Shown: positions 7,912 through 17,467, numbered from the stretch's first letter. The stretch: DNA of 32,404 nucleotides from an uncultured Cellulophaga sp. (GCA_947491225.1 CANLIE010000032.1:1-32404), one strand, 5' to 3'. Notes: generated from the letters alone by a model not told the origin. Translations and numbers: made by a program.

Positions 7912-8358
7912 TTAGCCTTGTTGTAGTTCTGCTATTAATGACTGAATAGATTTTAAAAGAGCTTCTTTAGCTTCAGGATCTGCTAATGCGCTTTTTAAAA
8001 TTTTATTTGATTTCAATTGTTTGATAACTTTAAGGTACTGATCTTTTTCTGTATTTAAAGCATTAAGATACTGACTCTGATCAATAATTCCTTTTTTACC
8101 AAAATTACCTAGATGGCTAAATTTTAAAGTTTCTTTAGTTTCTATTCCTTCAGCATCTTCAAATTCGACTTCTATTTCTGGCTTATAATGTTCAAAAACA
8201 TCATCAATAGATTTTAAACCAGTTACAACCTCAGGTTTTAAGGGTTGGTCATTTGTTAACTTTTGAATGAGCAATGTTTTATTCTGTCCAATTTCAATAA
8301 TCGCTTCACTTGCGTCAGTTTTTACTTCTGTTCCTCCTAATCCGTATGTATTATCCAT
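7912..8358 (-). CDS. tssB: T6SS contractile sheath small subunit TssB
   Basis: 148 residues. TssB pairs with TssC as sheath protomer; in other T6SSs an N-terminal helix of the sheath is what ClpV grips after contraction. Visible features are 'VTGLKSIDDVFEHYKPEIEV', 'LKFSHLGNFGKKGIIDQSQYL' (residues ~85-105) and a Lys/Leu-rich C-terminal helix 'EAKEALLKSIQSLIAELQQ'. Such 'FxHLGDF/ GNF' and helical C-terminal features are typical of the Bacteroidota TssB family. It lies 12 bp before tssC and 63 bp after clpV, so the three are very likely one operon. Confidence 0.9.
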   Translation of the reverse strand: MDNTYGLGGTEVKTDASEAIIEIGQNKTLLIQKLTNDQPLKPEVVTGLKSIDDVFEHYKPEIEVEFEDAEGIETKETLKFSHLGNFGKKGIIDQSQYLNALNTEKDQYLKVIKQLKSNKILKSALADPEAKEALLKSIQSLIAELQQG

Positions 8359-8421
8359 GTAAATACGTGTTTATGTTTGATATAATTATAAATATACTAA
8401 ATTTTGTAACAGGTCATAGAA

Positions 8422-10905
8422 TTAACTATAATTCCATATTAATTTTTCTTCTTTTACATCTAATTGTACTAAACTTCCTTTACTAATTTTACCTGTAATT
8501 ATTTTTTTTGATAATGATGATCTTAGTTCTGTTCGTATAATTCCTCTTAAAGGTCTTGCTCCGTATTTTGGGGTAAATCCTTTATGTGCCAGAAATTCTT
8601 TTGCATCTTCTGTAAGTTCTAGAGTTATCTCTTGTTTATTAAGGGCTTTGTACAGGTCTTTCATCTGAATTTCAAATATCTTGACTACATTATTTTTTGT
8701 TATTGGGGAAAAAGGAATAATTTCTGTAAGTCTTCCAAGAAATTCTGGTCTAAAATGCCTTGACATTATTTCTAAAAGATCTGTAGATTTAGGAATTTCT
8801 CCTGCTGTAAAGGATTTTATAACATGTTCACTTCCAATATTTGAAGTAAATAAAATTACAGCATTTGAAAAATCTCCGGTTTTACCTAAACGATCATTTA
8901 ATTTTCCTTCATCGAGAATTTGTAGAAAAATATCAAAAACAGATGGGTGTGCTTTTTCTATTTCATCAAAAAGAACAATAGAGTATGGTTTTTGTCTAAT
9001 TTTATTGACTAACAACCCACCTTCTTCATACCCAACGTAACCTGGAGGCGCTCCATATAGTAATGCAGCAGAGTGTTCTTCTTTAAACTCAGACATATCA
9101 AACCTAATAATAGCTTCTTCTGTCTGAAATAAAAACTCTGCCAAGGATTTTGCTAATTCTGTTTTTCCTGTTCCTGTAGGTCCTGTAAAAAAGAATGACC
9201 CAATTGGTAGGCCTGGTTTGCTTAATCCGGATCGAGATTCAAGAATAGCTTCTGTTATAGTTTGAATAGCATGATCTTGACCAATAACTCGCTTTTTTAA
9301 ATGGTCTTCCATAGTAAGTAAACGCTCTTTTTCGTCTGCCTGAAGTTTACCTACTGGAATACCCGTTTTATTTGCGATGGTAGAAGAAATATCATTTTTG
9401 TCTATGGTTTCTTTCTTTATACTGGCTTTATTTAAAAATATTTCAAGAACATTTTCTATTTTTTTAATACCATTTTCTGTTTTTTCGATGCCTGAAAAAT
9501 TGTCATCACCACCAAGATCCGAAAATAATAAATAGCTAAAAATTTGTGTTAGATTTTCCCATTGCCATTTGAGATCTAATATTTTTTCGTCTTCTTCTTT
9601 TTCAGTGTTTTTAATAGCTTCAATGTCTTTTTTTACATTTTCAACTTTTGCAACTGTAGTTTCTAGCATATAACGAGTAGCAGACATTGTTCTGTCTATA
9701 AGGTCTATTGCTGAATCTGGTAAACTTCTTTCTTTATTAAACCTCTTAGAGAGCCGAATTGCTTCTTCTATAGTATCATTGTTTATATCTAGGTTGTGGT
9801 GTTTTTTATACTTATCAATAGTGCCAGAAATCATAGGTAACGCATCTTCTTCTGAGGGTTCCTCTAGCGTTATAATCTCAAATCTTCTAGACAACCCTTC
9901 ATCAATCTCTATATGCTTTCTAAAAGCATCATTGGTTACGGTACCTATAAAAGTAATCTCTCCTTTAACCAGTTCTGATTTTAAAATATTTACTAAGCCT
10001 TGATTTCCATTATCTTTATCAGTAAGATTATTGAGTTCATCTATTAATAAAACTGGTTTTTCAAATTCTTTTAGAGCAGTAATTATTTTTTTGAATCTGT
10101 CTTCTACCTCACTTTTATAACTAGCGCCTGAAACTAAATGGATAAAATCTAATTCATAAATCTGGGCATTTTTTAAAGCATCTGGTACAGTACCATTTAT
10201 CATTGTTTCAGAAAAACCGTCTAGTAATACTGATTTACCAACTCCAGGATCTCCTTTAATGAGTACATTGGGTTTTGAATGTCTTCCCAATATCTCCATA
10301 ATCATTTTTATAGCTGAATCTCTTCCTGAAATATCTTTTAAAGCCTTATTTTTTGCTTCAAAAGTTTTATCTATACAGTATTCTTGTAAAATTCCAGAAT
10401 CTACTCTATTAGTAGTAGTAGAAACATTTTTTTTAGAAACACCATTTTTGTTTTTTAATGATGATGTGCCTGCTGTGTTCGCTGCTATTAAAATATCATC
10501 AGCTTTTAGGGGTAAAGTCTTTAGCTGCTCATATGAAAACCCTACACCTGGTGTACATATAGAAATCAATAAAGAGAGTGGCGTAATTTCATCTTCTCCT
10601 AATTTTAGTTTAATGTTATCTGCTTCGTTAAAAATTGCTTCAATGGTTTTATCGCCTTCAATTTTATCAGGAATGTTAGTTGCTCTAGGCAAAACCTCTA
10701 TTCTTACCTCAGACCACTCTTCAAAATAATAGACATCTGCATCTATCTGATTAAAAAAATCTTTTAAACCAACGTCTTTATGTAGTAAGGCTTTTAATAG
10801 ATGTGCTGCATTATATTCATTATTATGATATTCTTTCGCAATTGATTGTGCTATATGAAGTGTATCCTTGACTTTATTAGAAAGAATAAAATTTAATATT
10901 TGCAT
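8422..10905 (-). CDS. tssH: T6SS ClpV/TssH AAA+ unfoldase
   Basis: 827 residues, a double-ATPase Clp protein that recycles contracted sheath. An N domain (about 1-145) precedes D1 with Walker A GDPGVGKS (218-225) and Walker B LLIDE (D289, E290). A short middle domain follows, then D2 with Walker A GPTGTGKT (575-582) and Walker B 'IVLFDEIEKAH' (D647, E648). 'GYVGYEEGG' is the D2 pore-loop region, and 'KYGARPLRGIIRTEL' near the end is the sensor-2 region. No ClpP-binding tripeptide is obvious. It could be mistaken for ClpB, but the position directly before tssB-tssC marks it as ClpV. Upstream lies a 1.07-kb non-coding gap, so it probably has its own promoter. Confidence 0.92.
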   Translation of the reverse strand: MQILNFILSNKVKDTLHIAQSIAKEYHNNEYNAAHLLKALLHKDVGLKDFFNQIDADVYYFEEWSEVRIEVLPRATNIPDKIEGDKTIEAIFNEADNIKLKLGEDEITPLSLLISICTPGVGFSYEQLKTLPLKADDILIAANTAGTSSLKNKNGVSKKNVSTTTNRVDSGILQEYCIDKTFEAKNKALKDISGRDSAIKMIMEILGRHSKPNVLIKGDPGVGKSVLLDGFSETMINGTVPDALKNAQIYELDFIHLVSGASYKSEVEDRFKKIITALKEFEKPVLLIDELNNLTDKDNGNQGLVNILKSELVKGEITFIGTVTNDAFRKHIEIDEGLSRRFEIITLEEPSEEDALPMISGTIDKYKKHHNLDINNDTIEEAIRLSKRFNKERSLPDSAIDLIDRTMSATRYMLETTVAKVENVKKDIEAIKNTEKEEDEKILDLKWQWENLTQIFSYLLFSDLGGDDNFSGIEKTENGIKKIENVLEIFLNKASIKKETIDKNDISSTIANKTGIPVGKLQADEKERLLTMEDHLKKRVIGQDHAIQTITEAILESRSGLSKPGLPIGSFFFTGPTGTGKTELAKSLAEFLFQTEEAIIRFDMSEFKEEHSAALLYGAPPGYVGYEEGGLLVNKIRQKPYSIVLFDEIEKAHPSVFDIFLQILDEGKLNDRLGKTGDFSNAVILFTSNIGSEHVIKSFTAGEIPKSTDLLEIMSRHFRPEFLGRLTEIIPFSPITKNNVVKIFEIQMKDLYKALNKQEITLELTEDAKEFLAHKGFTPKYGARPLRGIIRTELRSSLSKKIITGKISKGSLVQLDVKEEKLIWNYS

Positions 10906-11972
10906 AAATTTATTTTAAGAATTCTGATGATTATAAATTAAAATATCATTATTTTTCATTTTAAAATTTTAATCAAAATTATTTAATAATTGTAAATTTT
11001 GTTTTAATGGTTTAAATATACTTTTTCTATAGTAGCAAATAAAAATCTACAATACAAATCACAATAAATTAACTTTTTTCTTACAAAAAAAATATATTAA
11101 AAGTTGTTTTTTTGAAGTACTTTATATTACTATAGTAATTTTAAATTTAGATGCATTCGTTTTAATTAGTCATATTATGATTGGTTTACAACTTATATGG
11201 ATAGTTTAATAATTATGTATTTAAAATTCTTTCTTTATACCTAATAAAACATATTTAAAGTTTGCATACTATTCTTTTAGTGGTCTATATAACAACAAAC
11301 TCATTTGCTATTATTTTTACATACCATTTATAAAAGAATATTAGAAATTAGCTATTAATGATTTTGTACAAAAATGCTAGATAATCTTACTATACTTTTC
11401 TAATTTACTATTTTATACTAATAAATTAGTATTTATACTTTTACTATTTACCTTATATAATACTTGGTTTAACTCTTATTTAAATTCATCTATAAAAACG
11501 TTATCTTCTAAAAAATATTGCATACCAATAGCCCTTAGTGTAAATTGTAATTTTTAACAAAAACATTAAACTCTCTTTAAGTTTACAGAAATGGTTATTA
11601 ACCAAAGTTTAATTAATAACTATCTAGTTTTTAGATATATGTGTATTTGTTTACTGGAAATAAAAAAACAAATAGATTTTTTAATCCTCTTTGAATAATG
11701 ATTATTTATAGAAATGTAAATAACAACTACTAATTATAATATTAAAAATTAGTTGTTCATTATTTTTAAATATTGAAATGGTGCAAACTTTTTCAATCCG
11801 CTACAAAATGCTGTTTTACCCAATTTTTGCCTTTTTCTTACTTTATAAAAGTATTGTAAAGTGCAAAGAATACATCAATTAACAAAAATTATCTATTTAT
11901 CACTAGAATCAAAAAAGTTTAAACTACATATTTTAATTACACTAAGATTAGTAAACCCATTAGTTTAATTAA
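10906..11972. other. 1.07-kb non-coding gap inside the T6SS cluster
   Basis: Very AT-rich sequence with stops in all frames and no ORF I would defend. On the minus strand a 25-codon open stretch near 11485-11560 ('LRAIGMQYFLEDNVFIDEF') lacks a useful start and could be a gene remnant or chance. A match to the -7 consensus TAnnTTTG lies at 10974-10981 on the minus strand (TAATTTTG), 69 bp before the clpV start, but I see no good -33 element. A 22-nt motif shared with the upstream region of the 966-aa effector lies at 11771-11792. The gap separates tssO from clpV and likely holds a promoter and leader for clpV-tssB-tssC. Confidence 0.6.
11771..11792 (-). promoter_or_regulatory. Shared 22-nt motif, copy upstream of clpV
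   Basis: On the plus strand it reads TATTGAAATGGT-GC-AAACTTTT after allowing for the shared flank; it matches 32216-32237 at 20 of 22 positions (the two middle bases differ). It lies about 870 bp upstream of clpV; the other copy lies about 110 bp upstream of the 966-aa effector, both in the same orientation relative to the gene downstream. This could be a common regulator or promoter element, but two copies are weak evidence. Confidence 0.3.
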
Positions 11973-12476
11973 TTAACGCCTTAAAGCATCTATATAGCGA
12001 TTTGCTTTTTCTAATTCTAAGTTTACACGATCTAACTCTTGCTCGTATTCTTCTAATTGAGTATCTACGTTTTCAAATTCTTTTAATTTGATTTTTAACC
12101 CTTGCAGGTCTACAAAAGATTTTACAATATTATTATACATATCATAACGATAAGTAGAATCTTCCCCTGGAATGGAATTCTGTAACTCAACTATTTTAGA
12201 ATTTATAAGCGTATTTATATATTGTACATGTTGCCCAGGTGTATCTAAAGAATCTAGCAAGGAACGTATTGTAATCATTTTATCAGAAAACTTCTGTTGA
12301 AATTGAACTTCCATTTCTATAGCTTTAGATCGTTCTCTTAATACAGAATTTTCTTTTATAGGAACCCTATCAAAATCAAAAAATAAAGTAGCTACAATCA
12401 GAGTTATCGTAAAAATAAATAACAATGAAAATTTTAATATACTATTTCTTCTTTCTTTACTATTTTTTGGTTTCAT
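11973..12476 (-). CDS. tssO: T6SS transmembrane protein TssO
   Basis: 167 residues. A basic N terminus ('MKPKNSKERRNS') is followed by one transmembrane helix at about 14-34 ('FSLLFIFTITLIVATLFF') and a largely helical outer part ending in a coiled coil (about 130-165, 'QLEEYEQELDRVNLELEKA'). This matches TssO, one of the TssN-TssR proteins specific to the Bacteroidota T6SS, which replace the TssJ-TssL-TssM membrane complex of Proteobacteria. It is expected in the inner membrane with the coiled-coil part in the periplasm. It follows tssK by 25 bp and is the last gene before the non-coding gap. Confidence 0.75.
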   Translation of the reverse strand: MKPKNSKERRNSILKFSLLFIFTITLIVATLFFDFDRVPIKENSVLRERSKAIEMEVQFQQKFSDKMITIRSLLDSLDTPGQHVQYINTLINSKIVELQNSIPGEDSTYRYDMYNNIVKSFVDLQGLKIKLKEFENVDTQLEEYEQELDRVNLELEKANRYIDALRR

Positions 12477-12501
12477 TCAATATTTTTTTGTAATTCCGCT
12501 T

Positions 12502-13668
12502 TTAATCAAGTAAAAAGCTTCTTCTATTTTTAACATCTTGTTTAACAAATACTTCTTCTTTAACAAAGATATTTGAATCAGATTTTTTACCTATATATTC
12601 TAACTCGTTTAACTTTTTAAATAGAGATAACATTAATTTTGTAAAGTTAGACACATATTTTAATGATGTGTTTATATCTGTATGCATATATTCTAACTCA
12701 ATCATTTCTATTAAAGTATTCTCAAAAGCTCCTTGATTAATATCACACCAATCTGATAAATAATTTAGCAACTCTTCTTTTCCTGTACCTGCATAAACAT
12801 CCAAATTATTTTTAATCACTCTAGCTAAAGACATTAACTTGCAAATCATAAAAACAGGAGGAGAATTTTTATCATTGATACGGTAATCTGGTAAAATTCC
12901 ACTTATATACTGCAATGTATTTTGACAAAGGGTCAAAACCATTTTTGCCAAGTCATTGGATTGTTTTTTTTGATAAATTTTTTGTATAATATTCATTGAG
13001 TACTTTTCTATTCCATTAAAAAAGGTACCTATTTCAGAATATGTATATACTAAATCTTGATGGCCTAATATAGATGCACAAGGTGGAATAAAATCTTCTG
13101 CAAGAGTAGGAGCTGCTCCTTCAGTAAAAATTATTTTACCAATTGTTATATGATACTTACCAAATTCACTTTTATTAACCTCCTCTTTAGTAACTATACT
13201 AAGCTTGTATTGTGGTAAAACAAAAGGATGGCGAGGTGGTTCTTCTTCAGGGTTAGAATCACCAATAGGGACTCTAGCATATGGGTTTACGCTTAAAACA
13301 ATATAGCACTCGCTTTCTGTCCCATTTATCTCATATTTTGCGGTTATAAGACTACCTTCTCCTTCTAAAGACGAAGATATATCTGGCGTTATATATATAA
13401 GATGTCCTCCAGAAGTTATTGCACTACATTTGGTAAGTATAACTTTAATAGTTTCTTGACCATCTATAGAAAAAATTATTTTAACAGCTTCTTCTGATCC
13501 TAAATCTAAGTTAGGCAACAGCCCATAATTATTAGCATTTAACCCTCGAGAGCTAACTAATTGTGAATATTGAATAAGGGCATTTTCTGTATCAATAAAA
13601 CGATCCTTATTGATTTTCATACCATCAATCCAATTAACTCGGTAATAATTGTTATCTTCTACTTTCAT
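12502..13668 (-). CDS. tssK: T6SS baseplate protein TssK (Bacteroidota type)
   Basis: 388 residues. TssK is the trimeric adaptor linking the baseplate to the membrane complex. The N-terminal segment 'YYRVNWIDGMKINKDRFI' is characteristic ('VNW..GM.I...HF'), followed by a beta-rich shoulder with 'CYIVLSVNPYARVPIG', 'EEPPRHPFVLPQYKLSIV' and 'ITIGKIIF', then a helical bundle ('LTLCQNTLQYISGILPDYR', 'PPVFMICKLMSLARVI'). It lies 5 bp after the PKD-protein gene and 25 bp before tssO. The sequence is diverged from proteobacterial TssK but follows the family's layout. Confidence 0.82.
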   Translation of the reverse strand: MKVEDNNYYRVNWIDGMKINKDRFIDTENALIQYSQLVSSRGLNANNYGLLPNLDLGSEEAVKIIFSIDGQETIKVILTKCSAITSGGHLIYITPDISSSLEGEGSLITAKYEINGTESECYIVLSVNPYARVPIGDSNPEEEPPRHPFVLPQYKLSIVTKEEVNKSEFGKYHITIGKIIFTEGAAPTLAEDFIPPCASILGHQDLVYTYSEIGTFFNGIEKYSMNIIQKIYQKKQSNDLAKMVLTLCQNTLQYISGILPDYRINDKNSPPVFMICKLMSLARVIKNNLDVYAGTGKEELLNYLSDWCDINQGAFENTLIEMIELEYMHTDINTSLKYVSNFTKLMLSLFKKLNELEYIGKKSDSNIFVKEEVFVKQDVKNRRSFLLD

Positions 13669-13673
13669 TTTCT

Positions 13674-14663
13674 TTAAAATATACCTGCTTTAGAATACTT
13701 TATAGTAATATATTCTATACAATTATTTTTCTTATTCCTAAATATTTCAAATTCTTTTATTTTTATATTCTTGCCTTTTATTTTATCACAGAATTCTATA
13801 AAAGTAGTTGTTCTTCCTTTTACAGTCATAGGTAATTGTAAATTACCACATAAATATTCACTAAAATCCTTGGCACTTGCTTTTCTTTTAGAAACAGCTA
13901 TAAGTTTTGATTTAAAATCACTATCCTTAATATAAGGAGCTTTAAACTCTTTCTCTGGAGCTTCTTCAGCGTTTTCTGGAGCATATTTAATTCGTGTCGG
14001 AGGTGGCTCATCTCTTATTCTTCTTCTTATTGGAACATCAGGCTTATCTTTTAAGGGAAGAACTTCAATTTTTTTTCTTGTTGCATATCTAGTATCTCCA
14101 TTGACGATTAAAGTAATTGTTTTTAATCCAGAAGATTTATAAGTATATTGAGGGTTTTTCTTGGTTGAATTTATGTCTGCTGTTTCTCCAAATCTCCACT
14201 CCCATTTATTAGCCCCTTTCGTTTTATCTTTTACACTTAAAACCTCACCAACTTTTATAGATGCAGGAATAGTAAAATTTGCTAATTTGGTAGAGTCTAA
14301 AATAAAGGCTTTATCTTCTATAATTATAGTTTTAACGGCCTCACATTTGTCGTTTACTGTTAAACTAACAACATATTTCCCTGGTTTTTTATAGGTATGA
14401 AAAGGAGATATATCTAGTTTAAATTTAGAGCTGTCTCCAAAGCTCCACCTCCTTTTTAAAACTCCATTTGTATTATCTTTAAACCTAATGATTTCACCTA
14501 CTCTATAATTCTTTGCATTTATTTCAAAATCTATAATTTCACAAGGAACATAGTTAACGTATTTATATGCAAAAACAGTAGCCGTTACAAAAATTGTAAT
14601 GATGAAAAACAAAATAACACTTCGATCCATATAATTATTTTGTGATGTTTCTTTTGGTTCCAT
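13674..14663 (-). CDS. tssP: PKD-domain membrane protein, probable TssP
   Basis: 329 residues. A short cytoplasmic tail and one transmembrane helix (about 15-35, 'VILFFIITIFVTATVFAYKY') are followed by two PKD-like beta domains. PKD1 shows 'RRWSFGDSS...HTYKKPGKYVVSLTV' across about 68-105 and PKD2 'WEWRFGET...PQYTYKSSGLKTITL' across about 150-190. A Pro/Arg-rich linker ('VPIRRRIRDEPPPTRIKY') leads to a C-terminal domain of about 90 residues. A single-span protein with PKD domains between tssF and tssK fits TssP of the Bacteroidota-specific TssN-TssR membrane complex, probably reaching through the periplasm. The name is from context and memory of the family; the PKD repeats are seen directly. 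The spacing to tssK is 5 bp and to tssF 14 bp. Confidence 0.65.
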   Translation of the reverse strand: MEPKETSQNNYMDRSVILFFIITIFVTATVFAYKYVNYVPCEIIDFEINAKNYRVGEIIRFKDNTNGVLKRRWSFGDSSKFKLDISPFHTYKKPGKYVVSLTVNDKCEAVKTIIIEDKAFILDSTKLANFTIPASIKVGEVLSVKDKTKGANKWEWRFGETADINSTKKNPQYTYKSSGLKTITLIVNGDTRYATRKKIEVLPLKDKPDVPIRRRIRDEPPPTRIKYAPENAEEAPEKEFKAPYIKDSDFKSKLIAVSKRKASAKDFSEYLCGNLQLPMTVKGRTTTFIEFCDKIKGKNIKIKEFEIFRNKKNNCIEYITIKYSKAGIF

Positions 14664-14677
14664 TTGTATAAATTTAA

Positions 14678-16510
14678 TTAATTTTTTATGGTAATATAAT
14701 AAGGAAAAATATTTAATGATTGTTTTTCCAAAATAGACAACATATTACTTTTTATAGAGTCCCATTCAAAAGTTGAAACTTTTATAGAAGGGTTTGATAT
14801 AAGTTTTATTTCAATGGCAGGAATAAACCCTTTGTTTATTTCTAAATTTGTTTTAAATGTCTTTTTTATAATTACATCCTTAATTTTATTACTACATAAT
14901 TCATAACATAATGCTTTTACATCTTCTTTAGTAACAATCCTATTTCTAGATAATAACGCTCTTCGGTATGCATATAGCCTTTCTTCCATAGTTAGACTAT
15001 CCTTTCCCTGTAATGTTTGTGTTAAAAAAACTCCTTTTTTCTGTTTTAAATCACTTTCTTTATATGTATGTAAAATATTTCCTGTTTTAATTTGATTAGC
15101 TTCTTTTCCGTTAGTAGTCCAATATTCTATAAAAAGTGTTTCTCTCTTTCTGTATGGTTTTATATTAATATAATTTGTTTCTGCCACTTCTTTTGTCATA
15201 TCTAAAATCTTTTTTTCTAATGCAGCTATATTCTGATTAAGCTTATCAACATTAACCTGTAAAAAATCATTTCCATAGATAGAGAAAGCAGCACTTTCAT
15301 CTTTTAGTAATTCTATAAGATGTAGCAAGTACTCTTTTGCTTTTCGCGAATCAAGTTTACCTACATTATCCTTACGAATTACATATGTTCCTTTTTGGTC
15401 ATTTTCTCCAACTTCTTCTCTAACATTATATACCTGACCATAGGTGTTACTAACCGTTTTAATATCTAAAAATAAATCCATAGTACTTAGTGGTACTATA
15501 TTTATATAATCCTTAAGCTTATAAGAAAGTGTTTCTAATTTACGATTTAATACAGGAAAAGCATTAAAAGAACAGAATAAACTTTTTAAAACAGTAGAAC
15601 TTATGACTTTTGAAAAAGCTATTTTAATCCAATGTACATTTTGAAATTCTTTACTATCTGCAAAATTTATAATTTCAGTAGGAGCATTAGTATTATTACT
15701 TTGTAGTGAGATATCAGATTTGAAGGATACAAAATGTTTTTCATATACTTTTTTTACTTCATTTTCAATATTTCTTGTTTTGTTTGGCATAAGAGAAAAC
15801 ATAGATTCTAAATCCTGAAATTCAGACTCATCACTGTTAATATATCCTGAAGAGGTAACAAGTAAAGAATTATTATAATAAAATTCTGCTTGCTTTAGAT
15901 GATGATAAAACAGGTCTCTGTCTTCTATATCTAAAATTTCAAAAAACAAGGAAGTATTTTTTAAGTTAACTTCATTACCTTCTGTTTTAATTCCTAAATA
16001 AATAGTTGAAGAAGGTAGTAGAGGCAATTCTTTATCAATTGAATTTAGTATACTTGACTTTGTTTTTCCTTCAATTTCATAAACTTCATTTTCACAAAGC
16101 ATATAAGCTATATTCACATCTACAAGCTTACTATTTTGTACAGGAGAGAAAAAAATATTTTTCATAACCTGATCTGAACTTCCCTTTTTCATTTTTTTAT
16201 TGTAATACAATAAATCTTCAGGGGTAATAATACTTTCTGCCTGCATTGGTTCTACATAGGCAATTGCATGGGATGGGCGAGCCCCATACAATGTTTGCGG
16301 TGTCATTAATTGTATAAGCTGCTCAGTTACTCTTGTATGAGAATTATTTATCTCTCCTGAAATTTTTGCAATTTCTGAAGCACATGCATTAATAAGAAGA
16401 GTTACTATAGGATCAAAAGAAGTCTCTATCTCGTTGGGCTGAACTCCCCATAGAGAAGCTGCCTTTTTTATCATCCTATTTTTAACTTGAGTTTTGGTTT
16501 CTATACTCAT
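14678..16510 (-). CDS. tssF: T6SS baseplate protein TssF
   Basis: 610 residues. TssF is a core wedge subunit of the T6SS baseplate. The N-terminal block is diagnostic: 'IKKAASLWGVQPNEIETSFDP', cut at about residues 13-33, then 'LLINACASEIAKISGEI', 'LIQLMTPQTLYGARPSHAI' and 'AYVEP'. Later parts include 'WIKIAFSKVISS' and 'LFCSFNAFPVLNRKL', both typical of the family, and a C-terminal region with 'ALCYELCSNKIKDVIIKK'. It begins 4 bp after tssE. TssG, its usual partner, does not follow: the next gene is the PKD protein. Confidence 0.85.
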   Translation of the reverse strand: MSIETKTQVKNRMIKKAASLWGVQPNEIETSFDPIVTLLINACASEIAKISGEINNSHTRVTEQLIQLMTPQTLYGARPSHAIAYVEPMQAESIITPEDLLYYNKKMKKGSSDQVMKNIFFSPVQNSKLVDVNIAYMLCENEVYEIEGKTKSSILNSIDKELPLLPSSTIYLGIKTEGNEVNLKNTSLFFEILDIEDRDLFYHHLKQAEFYYNNSLLVTSSGYINSDESEFQDLESMFSLMPNKTRNIENEVKKVYEKHFVSFKSDISLQSNNTNAPTEIINFADSKEFQNVHWIKIAFSKVISSTVLKSLFCSFNAFPVLNRKLETLSYKLKDYINIVPLSTMDLFLDIKTVSNTYGQVYNVREEVGENDQKGTYVIRKDNVGKLDSRKAKEYLLHLIELLKDESAAFSIYGNDFLQVNVDKLNQNIAALEKKILDMTKEVAETNYINIKPYRKRETLFIEYWTTNGKEANQIKTGNILHTYKESDLKQKKGVFLTQTLQGKDSLTMEERLYAYRRALLSRNRIVTKEDVKALCYELCSNKIKDVIIKKTFKTNLEINKGFIPAIEIKLISNPSIKVSTFEWDSIKSNMLSILEKQSLNIFPYYITIKN

Positions 16511-16514
16511 AACA

Positions 16515-16943
16515 CTAATATGAAAGAGGGGCTATGTAAAATTTTTCTACACACAAAAAAGGTTCATTAGTTAAACGAATAATTCCTGTGATTGTTATAT
16601 TAACACGTTTTTTAACTCTATTCATAGCATACCCCCTAAATTCATCTTGTTGTATAGCTACTTCTAACTTAACACTTTTTAATCTTTTCTCCTTACTGGT
16701 AATACTCTCTAAAAGAGAATCTGAAATAATATCTCTGAGCTTATTAACTGAGGTTAAATTATCAAAATCAATACTCCATATAGCACATCCAAAAGATTCA
16801 TCAAAAGTACACTCTCCAAAATGAGTTGTAGCTATAAGATGAATAAAATTAGATATAGATTGTTTTAAGTCACATTGATCAGCCTCGTTATTGCTAACAA
16901 TTTTTTTAACTTGTAGTGGTAAATTATAATAAGATTCTATCAT
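16515..16943 (-). CDS. tssE: T6SS baseplate protein TssE (gp25-like)
   Basis: 142 residues, the usual size of a gp25/GPW-like baseplate protein that primes sheath assembly. It shows 'SISNFIHLIATTHFGECTFDESFGCAIWSIDF' across about residues 29-60, where 'G...D..FG..IW' is the gp25 signature, followed by helix 'LRDIISDSLLESI' and 'RLKSVKLEVAI'. The C-terminal strands ('KRVNITITGIIRL') complete the fold. It is the first gene of the tssE-tssF-PKD-tssK-tssO run, with a 524-bp gene-free stretch upstream where the operon promoter should lie. Confidence 0.85.
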   Translation of the reverse strand: MIESYYNLPLQVKKIVSNNEADQCDLKQSISNFIHLIATTHFGECTFDESFGCAIWSIDFDNLTSVNKLRDIISDSLLESITSKEKRLKSVKLEVAIQQDEFRGYAMNRVKKRVNITITGIIRLTNEPFLCVEKFYIAPLSY

Positions 16944-17344
16944 TAATTAATAAATTATCTGAAATATACTGCAATTTAATAAAGTTTTAAATACTATATA
17001 TAAAACTTTATTTTTACATAATCCTGTAATCTTTGAAATTACTAACTATTTAAATATTTTCTCTCCAAAACATTACTTTTACTAAAGATAAAATCATTTC
17101 TGAGCAAAAATTATGCTTTAAAATTTAATATGTTTTGTAAATAGTATTTATTCAAAAACAACTTGTAGTCTTTATTAACGTCTTTTAAGTCAATTTATTT
17201 GAAACTTTTTTATTAAAAAAAATAATTTTGAGACCATTGTAAAAGGCTATGAACATTGATTTATTTTTAGAATATGATTTTATTTAAGGAGGTTTGCATT
17301 TTCCCTTTGTCTGCTTTTAATGAAATGGTATTGTTTGGTATATT

Positions 17345-17369
17345 ATTAGTTGCGTGTACAGCAACTAAT
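17345..17369. repeat. Inverted repeat, left boundary of a cassette-like unit
   Basis: ATTAGTTGC (17345-17353) and GCAACTAAT (17361-17369) are perfect arms around GTGTACA. The string GTTGCGTGTA here (17349-17358) recurs at 17877-17886 on the far side of the small lipoprotein gene, in the same orientation. Confidence 0.6.
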
Positions 17370-17395
17370 TTAGTAAACAAACAACTTAACCGAGG

Positions 17396-17412
17396 AAATT
17401 CCGAAGGAATTT
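17396..17412. repeat. Short hairpin AAATTCC-GAA-GGAATTT
   Basis: Perfect 7-bp arms around a 3-nt loop. It lies between the two boundary-like palindromes in what appears to be a compact structured intergenic block. No T run follows, so I do not call it a terminator. Confidence 0.45.
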
Positions 17413-17467
17413 TCGTGGTAAGCACTAGCCATAGCAATTAATTATACACGCTGTTGTGTGTGGTTTT

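Larger units (their letters stand above)
16944..17467. other. Gene-free region upstream of tssE
   Basis: No convincing ORF. The part next to tssE (to about 17280) is plain AT-rich DNA and should hold the tssE promoter. The distal part carries a 9-bp-arm hairpin (17345-17369), a second hairpin (AAATTCC/GGAATTT, 17396-17412) and an ACACGCTGTTGTGTGT segment near 17443-17459, described as boundary repeats. Confidence 0.55.

Noticed and set aside
8681-10729. Plus-strand ORFs opposite clpV (8681-9040, 9779-10003, 10259-10729)
   Set aside because: They lie opposite conserved ClpV coding sequence and their products have no recognisable pattern; they are shadows of the real gene.
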